Source: Proteles cristata cristata (lineage: Eukaryota > Chordata > Mammalia > Carnivora > Hyaenidae). Taken from it: 64,000 nt of DNA. The DNA lies in contig JAESUZ010000982.1 in NCBI GenBank assembly GCA_017311185.1, positions 558,001-622,000 on the forward strand. The letters run 5' to 3'. The notes beneath the pieces are model-generated. The model worked only from the letters and a program-made list of their open reading frames with translations. It did no database searches and was not told the DNA's origin. The position numbers were made by a program, and so were the translations under genes. Positions 36,970 to 48,594 of the stretch are shown here, piece after piece; the stretch's first letter is position 1; each line of letters starts with the position of its first letter.

Positions 36970-37915
36970 AGCTGATAATTGGGAATGAGGCATAAACACA
37001 AAACAGTGTGACTATCTAGTATTTTTAGGCTCCTGAGAGGCACAAAAAGTGCAAAAATCAGAGGGCCACTACTCTTTATCACTCCCATGGATTGATGCTA
37101 AGAGACTCCTGCTTGTTTGTAAAGCTGAGAGTGATGATTTCACATCCTGCAACCATTGTTTGTAGCTCAGAGAATAAGGTTTCTACGTTGTTTAAAAAGA
37201 GCCCCTGGTAAGGAGATCCTGCGGCATCTGAACAGCTCGTTGTAGTTGTTCCGCTTACTGACTTCCAGAGCACTGAATTATTTTCTTGCTACCACCCTGT
37301 AGAATTTTGTTTGTTTCCAACTACACCCTTGGAAACGACTCTTTAAGAATTTTGTCTAGAATGATGCTTCTGGTGTGATGCAGACAGGGTCAACCAAGGG
37401 CTCCCATGGCATGTAAGTTATTATTTATCAACTTCACCCTGTTCAGGTTCTGGCTCCAAGGTTTGCCAGCTCAGAAACCCATCTTCATGTTTACTCTAGG
37501 GTTGATTATACATGGGAGCATCGACTTTCCACAGGTGTATGCACATGCGCCCGTGTGCTCCCCCTACACTTGTGGATGATTGGCAAAATATTAATTTAAG
37601 ATGACATTAAAGGAGCAGGCTAAAGAGACATAACAATAAATGCAATGAAATATCTTGGATTCGATCCTGGAGCAGAAAAAAAAGGATATTAGCTTAAAAA
37701 ATGGAACAAAGCAAAAACAAATGTAAAACCTGATGAAATGCAAATAAAGTCTGACATTTAGTTAAGAAGAATGTATCAGTGATATTTCTTTAGTTTTGAT
37801 AGATATCTGTGGTTGTGTAAGATGTTTAAGTGGAGAGAGCACATGAGAACTCTTGTGTATGATCTTTACATCCTTTCTGTGAATCTAAAATTTTTCTAGA
37901 ATAAAAGTTTTATTT
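36970..37915. other. Unique intronic stretch
   Basis: No element recognised; locally higher GC at 37190-37270. Confidence 0.5.
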
Positions 37916-37918
37916 CCT

Positions 37919-38123
37919 GGGGCACCTGGGTGACTCAGGCTTTTAATCTGTGGACTCTGGCTCGGATCATGATCTTGCGGTTCGTGAGTTCGAGCCTTGC
38001 ATCAGGCTCTGGGCTGACAGCTCAGAGCCTGTAGCCTGCTTTGGTTTCTGTGTCTCCCTCTCTCTTTGCCCTCCCCTGTTCACACTCTGTCTCTCAAAAA
38101 TAAAGAAATGCTAAAAAATTTTT
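37919..38123 (+). repeat. CAN-SINE (cat type)
   Basis: GGGGCACCTGGGTGACTCAG head, GGCTGACAGCTCAGAGCC, CAAAAATAAAGAAATGC tail. AAAGTTTTATTTC and TTAAGTTTTATTTC flank it. Confidence 0.94.
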
Positions 38124-38124
38124 T

Positions 38125-38825
38125 TAAGTTTTATTTCTAAAAAACAAATGACACTGAGGAGAAGAATAAAATAAATTAATTCATAAGAGTTTCTCATTTT
38201 GAAAGCAATTTTTAAAAAACTGTAAATTAGGTGCACTAAAGCAATTTGTTGCAATTCTATAACTGAAATATATTTGCAGTTCTGTTTTTAAACTCTCTTA
38301 TTTCACTGCAATCCTAATTTGCTTGTTTTAATTTCACATCAAAGTGAATATGTGAATCAGACCTTGCAGATCAGAGGTCTGTTGTCCAAAAATGGCTTAT
38401 ATACATTTTTTGGCTATTGAAGATTGTTATATCTTTAAGAAATTTTTCCAACATTTGAAATATTAAGCATTCCAAATAAACATCCAGAGTCCCACCTTTT
38501 GAAAAATTAGAAGTATTAGAAAACTTGGCCCGCACTCAGAGGTGTCTAAACATTTTGGGTAGCGATGTCTTCCTTTATCCTGGGTGTATGCTTGCCAGAT
38601 GCCCACATACTCCTTTTTTAATTTCCCAATCCCAGCTTAGTTACCGGTGGGTCACTTGTGTGCTTTTGATCAAGTAACATCTGATTTGGGCATTTCTATT
38701 TCAGTCCTCAATGTTAAATAAATCTGGGGTTTTCACATATGTATTAATTTAAATTTTTGAGAGATTTAATTAAACTAATTTATTTGTCACCATATCAGGA
38801 TGTAAGAAATTATATTTTGGAGTTC
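38125..38825. other. Unique AT-rich intronic stretch
   Basis: Nothing recognised. Confidence 0.5.
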
Positions 38826-38841
38826 TACTTATGAAATATTT

Positions 38842-39040
38842 AAAATTTTTAATGTTTTTTTTTTTATTTTGAGAGAGAGGGAGTGAGAGAATGAGTGAGA
38901 GAGGAGCAGAGAAAGAGGGGGACAAAGCAGGCTCCACACTGACCACAGAGAACCCGATGTGGGGCTGCAACTCAAAATCCGTGAGATCATGACCTGAGTC
39001 AAAGTTGGGCACTTAATTCACTGAGCCACCCAGATGCCCC
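38842..39040 (-). repeat. CAN-SINE (cat type), antisense
   Basis: TAATG-T-run-ATTTTGAGAGAGAG tail and GAGCCACCCAGATGCCCC head. Target copies TACTTATGAAATATTT (38826-38841) and TACTTAAGAAACATTT (39041-39056). Confidence 0.95.
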
Positions 39041-39059
39041 TACTTAAGAAACATTTTTA

Positions 39060-40005
39060 ACCTGTTTATGAGACTTAAAATGCTTGTTTCACTGTTTGTT
39101 TTGGTGTGGCAGATAAAGGATGGGGTAGTATTCTTTTCCACCCAATATCTACATCATTTGGGACCAATTTATTTGTTCTGTTTAGTTCTGAATGGTAGCT
39201 TTGTGCCAAGAGCTCTCTACTTGCCAAATATTTAGAAATTTTTAGAACATTATCTTAGATTTATGTAATAGTGTTATCCTTGAGTAGTAAAAACTCAAAA
39301 GTGATCATGGTGGTTGCCATTCTGTAGAATCTTATATTTTGTTCCTTAAAATCATGAGCAATAATTTTTGAAATATAATTCTTCTACATAGAGAAATAGA
39401 CTCTCCTGTATATCAATGGTTTTCATATCCTGGGATTTGATGACCCAGTTCTCAGATGTGGTCTCCCAGTCTTTTTGTTTACTTTTCTTTATTTCCTTTT
39501 ATAAAGATCTTGGATGCTGCCTTAGAAGCATATTCTGTTCATTGTTAGGCAGCAAAGCACTTCTAATGAAACCCCATTAGTTAGGGAAATGATTGGCTGG
39601 TGTGTGTCCTTCATATCACCAAGGATTTGATAAGCCGAGTGGCATTAAAAAAAAAATCAGAGAGCAAAAGATAACATGCCTACCTAAAAACAAACTGTTT
39701 TGAGATCCTTTAAAATTTGATTAGCAGCACCAACGTCTAAAGTCTAGCCACAGTAATTTCTAACAGTTCATGCTAGCATATTTATAAAATTCAAAGAAAA
39801 ATATTAACACTTGGTTTGGTTATTGGATATATTTGAAAAATATACATTTTTATTTTTCTTAAAGAATACTATATAATCTTTTTTTAACATGTGTTTTCTT
39901 TCTATGCCATACCTTAAATTATGATGTGCTGATGGCCTCTAATTTTTTTTTTTGAGGAATAGCTTCATGATTTGACTCCCCGGGCTATTACGAGTCTCCT
40001 AAATA
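39060..40005. other. Unique AT-rich intronic stretch
   Basis: Nothing recognised. Confidence 0.5.
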
Positions 40006-40009
40006 TATA

Positions 40010-40864
40010 CAACCATAGCTTGGAGATATTGTGGATTTGGACCCAGATGTCCAGAAATAAAGCAAATATCACAATAAAGTGAGTCAAATGAGTGTTTTGG
40101 TTCCCCAGTTCATATAAAAATTATCTTTATACTGTAATGTATTAGGTATACAATAACATTATGTCTACAAAAAAATGAATAAAAAAGCAACTTATTGCTA
40201 AAAACAAAATGCTATCCATCCTGTGAGTGGTCAGGGAGTTCTAATGCTTTTGTGGGTGGAGGGTCTTGCCTGGATGCTGATAGCTGCTGACTGATCCTGA
40301 TCAGGGTGGTGGTTGCTGAAGTTTGAGAGTGACTGCGGCAATATCTTAAAAAAAAAAAAAAAAGCAAGAGTGAAGTTTTCACATCAATTCACTCTTTTTT
40401 TCCTGCATTTCTCTGTAACATGAGATGCTATTTGATAGCATTTTACTCACAATAGAACTTTCAAAGTTGGAGTCAGTCCTCTGAAACCTACCACTGCTTT
40501 ACTAATGAAATTGATGTCATATTCTAAGTTCTTTGTTACATTTCAACAGTCTTTACAGAGGCTTCACCAGGAGTAGACCCCATCTTAAAAAACCACTTTC
40601 TTTGCTCATCCTAAGAAGCAGTTTCTCATTCATGCAAGTTTTATCATGAGATGGCAGCAATTCAAAAGCAATCCAAATATAATAATAATAAAATAGTTTG
40701 AAATACTGTGAAGATTACCAAAATGTGGCACAGAAACCTGAAATGAGCAAATGCTATTGGGAAAAAAAGTGACACTGATAGACTTGCTAGATACAGGGTT
40801 GCCACAAAACTTCAATTTGTAACAAGCTCGGTACCTGCAAACAAACTAAAATGACATATGCCTG
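40010..40864 (-). mobile_element. Internally deleted Tigger1 DNA transposon, 855 bp
   Basis: Left end CAACCATAGCTTGGAGATAT and right end ACATATGCCTG are the degraded CAGGCATA termini, with TA outside both. GGTCTTGCCTGGATGCTGAT, TGACTGATCCTGATCAGGG, TTGATAGCATTTTACTC and CCACTTTCTTTGCTCATCC match one side of Tigger1. The text then jumps near 40660 to the far terminus. The pogo-like transposase gene, which would read on the - strand, is nearly all deleted. Confidence 0.85.
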
Positions 40865-40889
40865 TACTTTCAAAGAATCCTGTACTTCT

Positions 40890-41040
40890 CCTATGTGTCC
40901 TTTTCATGAGTATATAATTTTGTAATGGGCTGCTTCATGTCTGTCTCTCTCCCTAGAATGCGGGGTGTATGAAGGAAGGGCCTGGCTCACAACTGCACAT
41001 TCACTAATCTTCATACTATTGAGTGAATCCTAGTTTTTTG
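40890..41040 (+). repeat. L2 LINE 3' end scrap
   Basis: TGTCTGTCTCTCTCCCTAGA followed by ATGCGGGGTGTATGAAGG and CACTAATCTTCATACTATTG fits the L2 3' terminus. Confidence 0.5.
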
Positions 41041-41068
41041 TTTGTTTGTTTTAATAATTACTGTGGTT

Positions 41069-41194
41069 GGGGCGCCTGGGTGGCTTACTCAGTTAAGCAT
41101 CCAACTCCTGATTTCGGCTCAGGTCACAATCCCATGGTTCGTGGGATTGAGCCCCGTGTCAGGCTCTGTGCTGGCATCATGGAGCCTGCTTAGG

Positions 41195-41232
<38 letters not shown>

Positions 41233-41302
41233 CTCCTCCTCCTCCTCCCTCCCTCCCTCCTCCCCTACATTCTCTCTCTCTAAAATAATAAACATTTTAA
41301 AA
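41069..41302 (+). repeat. CAN-SINE (cat type)
   Basis: GGGGCGCCTGGGTGGCTTAC head, long (CT)n then (CTC)n-(CCTC)n, AAAATAATAAAC tail. AATAATTACTGTGGTTG upstream and AATAATTACTGTTGGTTG downstream are the target copies. Confidence 0.96.
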
Positions 41303-41578
41303 AATAATTACTGTTGGTTGTATGAATGAGTAAATAAATAAGTGGATAAATAAGCTGTGCCCTCTCATTTAAAACTACATAGAATTATATTTAAAAAATA
41401 AATAGATGGGGGAGAGAAAAAGTACATGACTTGACTTTTTCATCCTTATCTCTAGGCCACTCATTTTTAGAATTTTAAATGCATCCTGCATACAACACCT
41501 GGACTGATCAAGCTAACCACAGCTGCAGTTCAGTCAAGTGTCCTTCAAAACCACCAAAGTATCACCTTAGTTTTGGCA

Positions 41579-41600
41579 AACACACACACACACACACATA
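41579..41600. repeat. (CA)n microsatellite
   Basis: About ten CA units. Confidence 0.9.
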
Positions 41601-41729
41601 TTCAACAACTACCTTAGCTTATCATATACGGCCCTTGGTGAAGAGTTGTTTATTTACATCTTCAGCTCTATCTGAGGAATCTCATCAGCTACAAACAGTT
41701 CTGGGAATTCATTTTTGTTATTTATTTTT

Positions 41730-41943
41730 AAATTTTTTTAATGTTTTATTTATTTCTGAGAGAGGGAGAGAGACAGTGTGAGCAGGGAAGGGTCAGAGAG
41801 AGAGGGAGATACAGAATCAGAAACAGGCTCCAGGCTCTGAACTGTTAGCACAGAGCCCAACGCGGGGCGCGAACCCACAAACCACAAGATCATGACCTGA
41901 GCGGAAGTCAGCCGCTTAACTGACTGAGCCACCCAGGCGCCCC
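41730..41943 (-). repeat. CAN-SINE (cat type), antisense
   Basis: TTTTATTTATTTCTGAGAG, GGCTCCAGGCTCTGAAC, CAACGCGGGGCGCGAACCC and GAGCCACCCAGGCGCCCC. GGAATTCATTTT copies lie at 41704 and 41945. Confidence 0.95.
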
Positions 41944-41989
41944 AGGAATTCATTTTCTTTTTTACACCATATGTTACTTATTGCCCTTT

Positions 41990-42290
41990 TCCCCTCTGCT
42001 TAGAAGCCCGTCATAATTTCTTCTGAGTTCATGTGTCCGAACTTTCCAAAGTTCAGTTCTGACATCAGCCCAAGAATGACTTCTCTAAACTATCAAGCTG
42101 CAAAGATGTGCTTTTTTTGTGTTCCCATTAACACCTGCTATCTTTATTTTGGCACTTATAACAACTATTAAAATGACCTGTTTGTGTCTTTAAGACTTCA
42201 AGTCTCTTAAAGAAAGAGTCCTATTTTATTCATTTTTGCATTGAAACATCCAAAGTCAATGTTTGGTGTTGAATAAATATCTCCATAAAA
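41990..42290 (+). repeat. L2 LINE 3' end
   Basis: ATGTGTCCGAACTTTCC, GGCACTTATAACAACTATT, CTTCAAGTCTCTTAAAG and TGGTGTTGAATAAATATCT follow the L2 3' UTR to its end. Confidence 0.65.
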
Positions 42291-42709
42291 AATTATAACA
42301 AATTATCATCAAAGAGTCATTTGACCTTTCACTAGGAGGAAAGATTGTCTAGAATTTCAAGTGATATCCAAATTATCCTGAGATGCTTCTTTGAAGAAAT
42401 GCCTCTTTTTCTCACTTTTTAATGAGAACATTTAAATGTAAACTTTAATTTTGTAAACTTGCAAATTTTAGTCTTATTTTATTTCTTATATTTAGGTGTA
42501 TTTCACTTTATTTAATCGTTCATTAATTAAAAACCACTCTTCTGAGCATTTACTCAGTTCTACACACTAAGTCAATTTTTTTTTCACTAGGAGATGAAAG
42601 GCATAATTACTGACATAAAGGAATTCAGTACTTAAGTAATTAGAATAAGAATGCTCTAATACAAGTAAGGCTTTGGAAGAATGAATTTTGGCTAGCAGTT
42701 TAAGAATCC

Positions 42710-42923
42710 GTGTGCCTGGGTGGCTCAGTCAATTGAGCATCCAACTCTTGATATCAGCTCAGATCATGATTTCAATGTTTGTGGGTCTAGTTCCACACTT
42801 GACTGTGGGGAGCCTGCTTGGGATCTTCTATCTCACCCTCTCTGCCCCTCCTGACCACACAAACACATTCTTTCTTTCTCTCTCTCTCTCTCTCAAAATA
42901 AATAAATAAACTTTAAAAAAAAG
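42710..42923 (+). repeat. CAN-SINE (cat type)
   Basis: GTGTGCCTGGGTGGCTCAG head, shortened middle, (CT)n, AAAATAAATAAATAAAC tail. A degraded target pair around TTAAGAAT and ATAAGAAT. Confidence 0.93.
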
Positions 42924-42924
42924 A

Positions 42925-44030
42925 GCTAAATAAGAATATTCCAGATGAGGGAAACAGCATATGAAAAGTTATAGAAGTAACTTAGGGCATGGTGCATTTT
43001 GAAATTACAAATTTGACTCCTCAAGTTTCTTGTCTTTTTAGATGTCTAGCAGATAGCCTCATCCCCTATTTTAAATTCTGGGAGGTCCAAAGCTTTCAAA
43101 AAGATGTCAGTGAATTTCTTGGGCCAGGAAGTGTAAACTTAATGTCTAATAGTTAACTCTGGCTTTAAATCTTACTTTCTGATTTTCTGGATTATGTTGA
43201 TTTTACATAAATTCAAGTAGACACTGTCCCCAATTTTCTCTGAGCAAACAAACAAACATGGTTTTCAAATCTACAGTTGATAACCTGCTCAATTAATCTG
43301 GGTAATTTGGGAAAGGATGTGGGCGGTACACATCAGAGGTAGACCAACAGTTTGAAGCTGAATAGAACATATTCTTATATGTTAAATTCTATGTCTAACC
43401 AGTTTCCCCTGTCTTCGTCACTACACACCATCATATTCTTTCTTTCTTTTCTTCCTACTTCTACATCTGTTTCCCTCATCAATGGCCCTAAAGCACTATG
43501 GTTTCTAGGTATATTGTGCATATAATTTATCTCATCTTTGCCTACCACCTAACTGATCTCTTTCTTATTGATAAAACTAGATTAAGTTATATTTTCTTTT
43601 TCTCAAAAATCAAACTGAGTCATTAATTTATACAAATCATTTCTATTACTGGTTTCATGCTCTTTGTGCTCTCATCCTTAAACCAGTAGGATGACTCAGT
43701 GAAACAAAGAGCAAGGAGAAGCAGCTTTGTATGTAAACCTGACCTTCATGATGAGGTTAAATTTTGGACAACCAAGAACTGGAGAAAGAAAAATAAAGTA
43801 TTTTCTTACTTTATTTTTGACCTGAAAAATCTGTACATTGTATTTCTTACTTTTAATAGAATTGCATTTGCTGGGTTTTAATCAAATTTATCTGATCCTG
43901 TACAGTCTGCTTTTTGCTGATTTTAATTCTGTCCTTTTCATGGCAATTTCTCTGTTTTCCAGTTTTCTGCTTTGGGTTCATTTCATTATTATTCCACATT
44001 TATATGCTTCCTTTCAGTGAAGATACGGAT
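42925..44030. other. Unique intronic stretch
   Basis: No confident element. CT-rich text at 43430-43500 is unassigned. Confidence 0.5.
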
Positions 44031-44034
44031 TAGA

Positions 44035-44155
44035 CTTCCCATTCTTATGCAGATGATGCTCAGATATATTTGAAGATTAGTCCTAATTGTTACTCCACTT
44101 CTGACACTTTATCAGCTTCTCATGAAGACATAGGGACTGGGATGTCCAATTAAAT
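44035..44155 (+). repeat. Possible L2 fragment
   Basis: GCAGATGATGCTCAGATATA and GACTGGGATGTCCAATTAA resemble the coding end of L2. Confidence 0.45.
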
Positions 44156-44159
44156 ATTA

Positions 44160-44955
44160 TTAAGTAGAACTACTTATTGATAGTTCCAGACACTGATTTA
44201 AATAAGTTTTATCACCTACCCCTCAGACGTGTGTGTGTTTGTGTGTTTGGTGGGGTGTGGGGGGTATTTACATGTTTTCATGACTGAGAATTGAGATTGA
44301 TTCAGAGAGTAGTTTCCCTACCTGTTTTTCTGAAGTTTTACAACAGGTCTTTCATGTTTAGATAACTCAGTATTTTTTAAGGTAGATTATATTATATACC
44401 GTATTAAACAAAGTGAAATAAAAGCAAAGTAAAATTCTGATGTACTAAAAGTGTTATAACCATATTTCCAGTCACTACTTAAATTCTACATATTTGTATT
44501 TAGATTATTATGAACTTAAACTTTCATGTAGGAATTCACTTCTTAATAAAACAAATTCTGTGTGCGATTTTCTGAACTGTTATGAGTTTCCTTCTCAAAA
44601 AGAAAGTGCAAGAGAAAGATAAAGTGTGGTTGAACAGAGTCCTCCGAACATGTGAAATATGGTACAGAAAGACTAAAATCCTGACATTCAACCCAGAGAT
44701 ATGTACTTATTTAATGGAATTCTATTTTCTGTGAAAACTCCACAGTGCTCAGTGATGTCCATTAAAAGGACAGATGCTCTGCTTCTCGTGATGTTCTTCT
44801 CACTCGTCCTGTTTTCCTTTGTCCACTCTGATAATAGATTTCTACCACAATTTATCCATTTTTTACAGCAGTCTTTTATGAGGTCAGTTAAAAATTAATT
44901 CTAAAACTTGTTTCATTTACTAAGCATGTCTTCCTCCCTAGATGAATAATTCCTT
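44160..44955. other. Unique AT-rich stretch with a GT-rich run
   Basis: GT/GGGG-rich simple sequence at 44228-44268. Otherwise unassigned. Confidence 0.5.
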
Positions 44956-44976
44956 CATTTAAAATATTTTATTTTA

Positions 44977-45196
44977 GGGGCGCCTGGGTGGCTTGGTCGG
45001 TTAAGCGTCCGACTTTTGCTTAGGTCATGATCTCGCGGTTCGTGGGTTCGAGCCCCGTGTCGGGCTCTGTGCTGACTGCCAGCTCAGAGCCTGGAGCCTG
45101 TTTCAGTCTGTGACTCCCTCTCTCTCTGACCCTCCCCTGCTCACGCTGTCTCTCTCTCTCTCTCTCCTAGAAATAAATAAAAATTTAAAAAAATAT
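44977..45196 (+). repeat. CAN-SINE, young-looking subfamily
   Basis: Close to intact, with GGCTTGGTCGGTTAAGCGTC, TCTCGCGGTTCGTGGGTTCG, CTGACTGCCAGCTCAGAG and CCTAGAAATAAATAAA. It lies between perfect 20 bp target copies at 44957-44976 and 45197-45216 (ATTTAAAATA then TTTTATTTTA), so the insertion is recent. Confidence 0.98.
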
Positions 45197-45216
45197 ATTT
45201 AAAATATTTTATTTTA

Positions 45217-45883
45217 ATGTAAAAAGCATTTTTCAAAACTTTGAAAATATTTATTTTGTCTAAGCTAATATAGCTCAAACTAGACCTCCTATACCGTCCG
45301 TCTTCAAAAATATTTAATTTCTGGAGCCATTTTACTTTCTGAGTCAATTTTTCATCAGAGCCTTGTTTTATATTCAGAGCATATATGTCTGCACACATGG
45401 GATAATTTTTTTTCCTCGAATGTCCTTAAAACATTTCGTTTCAACCATACCTTTTAGTAATGGTCACATGTTAATTTTTAAAAGATAGTGTCTTATGAAG
45501 TATTACTGGGGAAATGGACACCTTATGATTTTCTACAAATTCACCTTGATTTGATCAGAATGGATTTGTTCTTTATAAGGTTTATCCAAGAGCCATGGGA
45601 GAAAGGCTCCTAAATTACCAGAGGAGGGAAAAACTTAGAAATAAAAGGTTTTTTTCTGTGTCACTTCCTAAGGATCACCTTCCCTGATCTGTTATCACTT
45701 CCATAGCATTTCTTCCATAGCTGATTCCTATAGCATCTTGTAAATGCAACATATATATAGTTGATTTTAACTTGTCATTTTATGAGTGTTTTTTCTTTAT
45801 TTTAAAAAAGGACAATTTACTAGTCTAGAACATATTTACAGTGTTGATTTTTCATCATGTAGAGGTCATTTGATACTCCACTT
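45217..45883. other. Mostly unique stretch
   Basis: A possible sense L2 scrap at 45655-45770 (GATCACCTTCCCTGATCTG). Otherwise nothing recognised. Confidence 0.45.
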
Positions 45884-45900
45884 AAGAACTGTGATAAAGA

Positions 45901-46109
45901 GGGGCGCCTGGGTGGCTCAGTCAGTTAAGCGTCCGACTTCAGCTCAGGTCATGATCTCACGGCTCATGGGTTCGAGCCCCGCATCACGCTCTGTGCTGAC
46001 AGCTCAGAGCCTGGAGCCTGCTTCAGATTCTGTGTCTCCCTCTCTCTTTGACCCTCCCCTGCTGTCTCTATCTCTCTCTCAAAAATGAATAAAACATTAA
46101 AAAAAAAAA
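45901..46109 (+). repeat. CAN-SINE (cat type), recent
   Basis: GGGGCGCCTGGGTGGCTCAG head and near-consensus body. Perfect 17 bp target copies AAGAACTGTGATAAAGA lie at 45884-45900 and 46110-46126. Confidence 0.98.
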
Positions 46110-46126
46110 AAGAACTGTGATAAAGA

Positions 46127-47055
46127 ACTTGGATATTTGTTCCTTTAGTAAACATCTCTGTATTATGAAAGCCACTGCATCAGGAGTTAACAAACAGAGA
46201 TGAAAAACAGAACTTGTCCAGAAAAGCTTATAAGTGTGTATACATATTAGAAAACAAAGCATACCAGAGAATTGCCAAGTAGTGTCACTCAAGGAAGCAG
46301 TATGTCCTATCAGAAAGCTGAGTCTACTAGCTTCAATCATGTGATTGCTATCAATATTTTATTGCTGTGAAGTACTTAAAATGTTTATAACTATTTTTCT
46401 ATTAGATCACTAGCTCTTAAACATCTTTATGATATTTTGTTCAAATAATGTGCTGAGAAGACTAGAGTCCATTACAGAACCCTGAGCAGAGGAATTAGGA
46501 ATACTTCTCATAGAAAGAAGTGACACATCATCTTGGATTTGTTTAAATGAAAAGAATTTCTGAAAGGGGTGGTAAGAAGGAATAACATCTTAGGCTTGGA
46601 AAACACCATCCACTTAGAAATAAGTGGAAAATTATAAGGATGTGATATATACAAAGAAGAACAAGAATTCTTTTCTGGCACAAATTGGGTGTATACTGTA
46701 TACAATGGCAGGAGATTGTGCTGGAAAAGAAATCTAGATCCCCATAGAAACAATTTTATATTTTGTATTAGGCAGTTTGTAATTTATTCTATAGGAAACA
46801 AAGATCAAGGTTTTTAATGATATCAAGTAAGTTAATCACTTCCGTTTTTAGAAAGATAAATATAGTAGCACTAAAGAGGATGGAACACAGGAAGAAAAAT
46901 GAGTATAGGAAAGGAGTTAAGTAGCTTTTTCTAGTTCAAGAGGAGATGATGATGAAGTGCTAGAAACTGGGAGGAAAAGAAAAGAAGGAAAATGGAATGT
47001 TTCAGATGAGAAATACATAGGTCTTGAGGAGTGCTTTTGTATGTATGGGAGGGAA
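46127..47055. other. Unassigned intronic stretch
   Basis: Purine-rich in its second half. Possibly more antisense L2, but I cannot place it. Confidence 0.4.
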
Positions 47056-47059
47056 GTAG

Positions 47060-47575
47060 ATGCAAAGGGACACATGTACCCCAATGTTCATAGCAGCACT
47101 CTCAACAACAGCCAAAACATGGAAAGAGCCTAAGTGTTCATCAACAGACAAATGGATCAAGAAGATGTGGTATATTTATACAATGGAATACTACATGGCA
47201 ATGAGAAACAATGAAATCTGGCCATGTGTAGCAACATGGATGGACCTTGAGGGTGTTATGCTGAGCGAAATAAGTCAGGCACAGAAGGACAGATACCATA
47301 TGTTTGCACATATAGGTGGATTAGGAGGAACTTAACGGAGGACCATGGGGAAGAAGAAGGGAAAATAGTTGGGGAGAGGGAAGGAGGCAAACCATGAGAG
47401 ACTCTTGAATGCTGAGAACAAACTGAGGGCTGATGGGGGTGGGGGAGAGGGGAAGTGGGTGATGGGCATGGAGGAGGGCACTTGTGGGGTTGAGCACTGG
47501 GTTTTATATGGAAACCAACTTGACAATAAACTATTAAAAATCAATAAATAAAAATAAATAACATATACCATAAAA
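47060..47575 (+). pseudogene. 5'-truncated L1: C-terminus of ORF2 plus 3' UTR
   Basis: The frame at 47060-47335 encodes the last part of L1 ORF2 protein: MFIAALSTTAKTWKEPKC, IKKMWYIYTMEYYMAMRNNE and WMDLEGVMLSEISQAQKDRY are all typical. It is followed by a cat-type L1 3' UTR: AACAAACTGAGGGCTGATGG, GCACTTGTGGGGTTGAGCAC, GAAACCAACTTGACAATAAA, then an A-rich tail. Everything 5' of this, including the endonuclease and reverse transcriptase, is missing, so it is dead. The 91-residue open frame suggests fairly recent insertion. Confidence 0.93.
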
Positions 47576-47775
47576 AATAAACAACAAACTCAAAAAAAGG
47601 TAAAACATTTCACAGAACATCCAGCAGGCAGAGAGATGATTACTTTAGAAATAGGAGATGGAAAAATTGGTGGTGTAAATTTGAGAGCTATCAAAACACA
47701 AGTGACTACTGTAGTCCTAGAAATAAATTAGATTTTTCAGGGAGACCACTGAACAAAGAAAAATAAGCCTTTTTC

Positions 47776-48005
47776 TTTCTTTCTTTCTTTTTTTTTTAAT
47801 GTTTTATTTGTTTCTAGGAGAGAGAGAGAGACAGCATGAGCAGGGGAGGGTCAGAGAGAGAGGGAGTCACAGACTCTGAAACAGGCTCCAGGCTCTGAGC
47901 TGGCAGTCAGCACAGAGCCCAACGCGGGGCTCGAACCCACGAACCGCGAGATCATGACCTAAGCGAAAGTCGGACGCTTAACCGACTAAGCCACCCAGGC
48001 GCCCC
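47776..48005 (-). repeat. CAN-SINE, young-looking subfamily, antisense
   Basis: Near-consensus with TTTCTAGGAGAGAG, GAGCTGGCAGTCAGCAC, CGAACCGCGAGATCATGACC and GACTAAGCCACCCAGGCGCC. GAAAAATAAGCCTTTT and AAAAAATAAGCCTTTT flank it. Confidence 0.97.
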
Positions 48006-48093
48006 TAAAAAAAATAAGCCTTTTAATCAGTTTATAATTACGCTACCTAAGGATCAAAGGCAACAAAACAAAACCAAGAACACAAGGTATGGA

Positions 48094-48314
48094 GGGACTT
48101 CTGGGTGGCTTAGTCAGTTAAGCATCCAACTGTATTTCGACTCAGGCCAGGATCTCAAGGTTTGTGAATTCAAGTCCTGCATTGGGGGCATCATGCTGAC
48201 AGAGCAGATCCTGCTTGGTATTCTCTCTCCCTCTTTCTCTGCCCCTCCCTGCAAATGTTTGTTCTCTCTCTCTCTCTCTCAATAAATAAATAAACAAAGA
48301 AACTTAAAAAATAA
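48094..48314 (+). repeat. CAN-SINE (cat type)
   Basis: GGGACTTCTGGGTGGCTTAG head and CAATAAATAAATAAACAAAG tail. ACAAGGTATGGA (48082) and ACAAAGTATGGA (48316) are target copies. Confidence 0.94.
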
Positions 48315-48594
48315 TACAAAGTATGGACATTGTGGTGTCAAACAATTAGGTAAGAATCAAGAGAGCTTAGGACTGTGTAAGGGAAAGCAGATAATTTCAA
48401 GCACAGCTTATCAATTCTTTCGATTACCACTAAGACATCATGTATTTGGAAAAAAATGAAGAGGTACTATTTGATTTAGCAATTCAAAGGTCATTTCTGG
48501 CATGGAGAAAGCAGTTTTGATACCTAAATGAGAGAAGTCAACTGTAATACTTTCATAAGTGAATAAGAGAGAAGAAAATGGAATAATGCACTTA

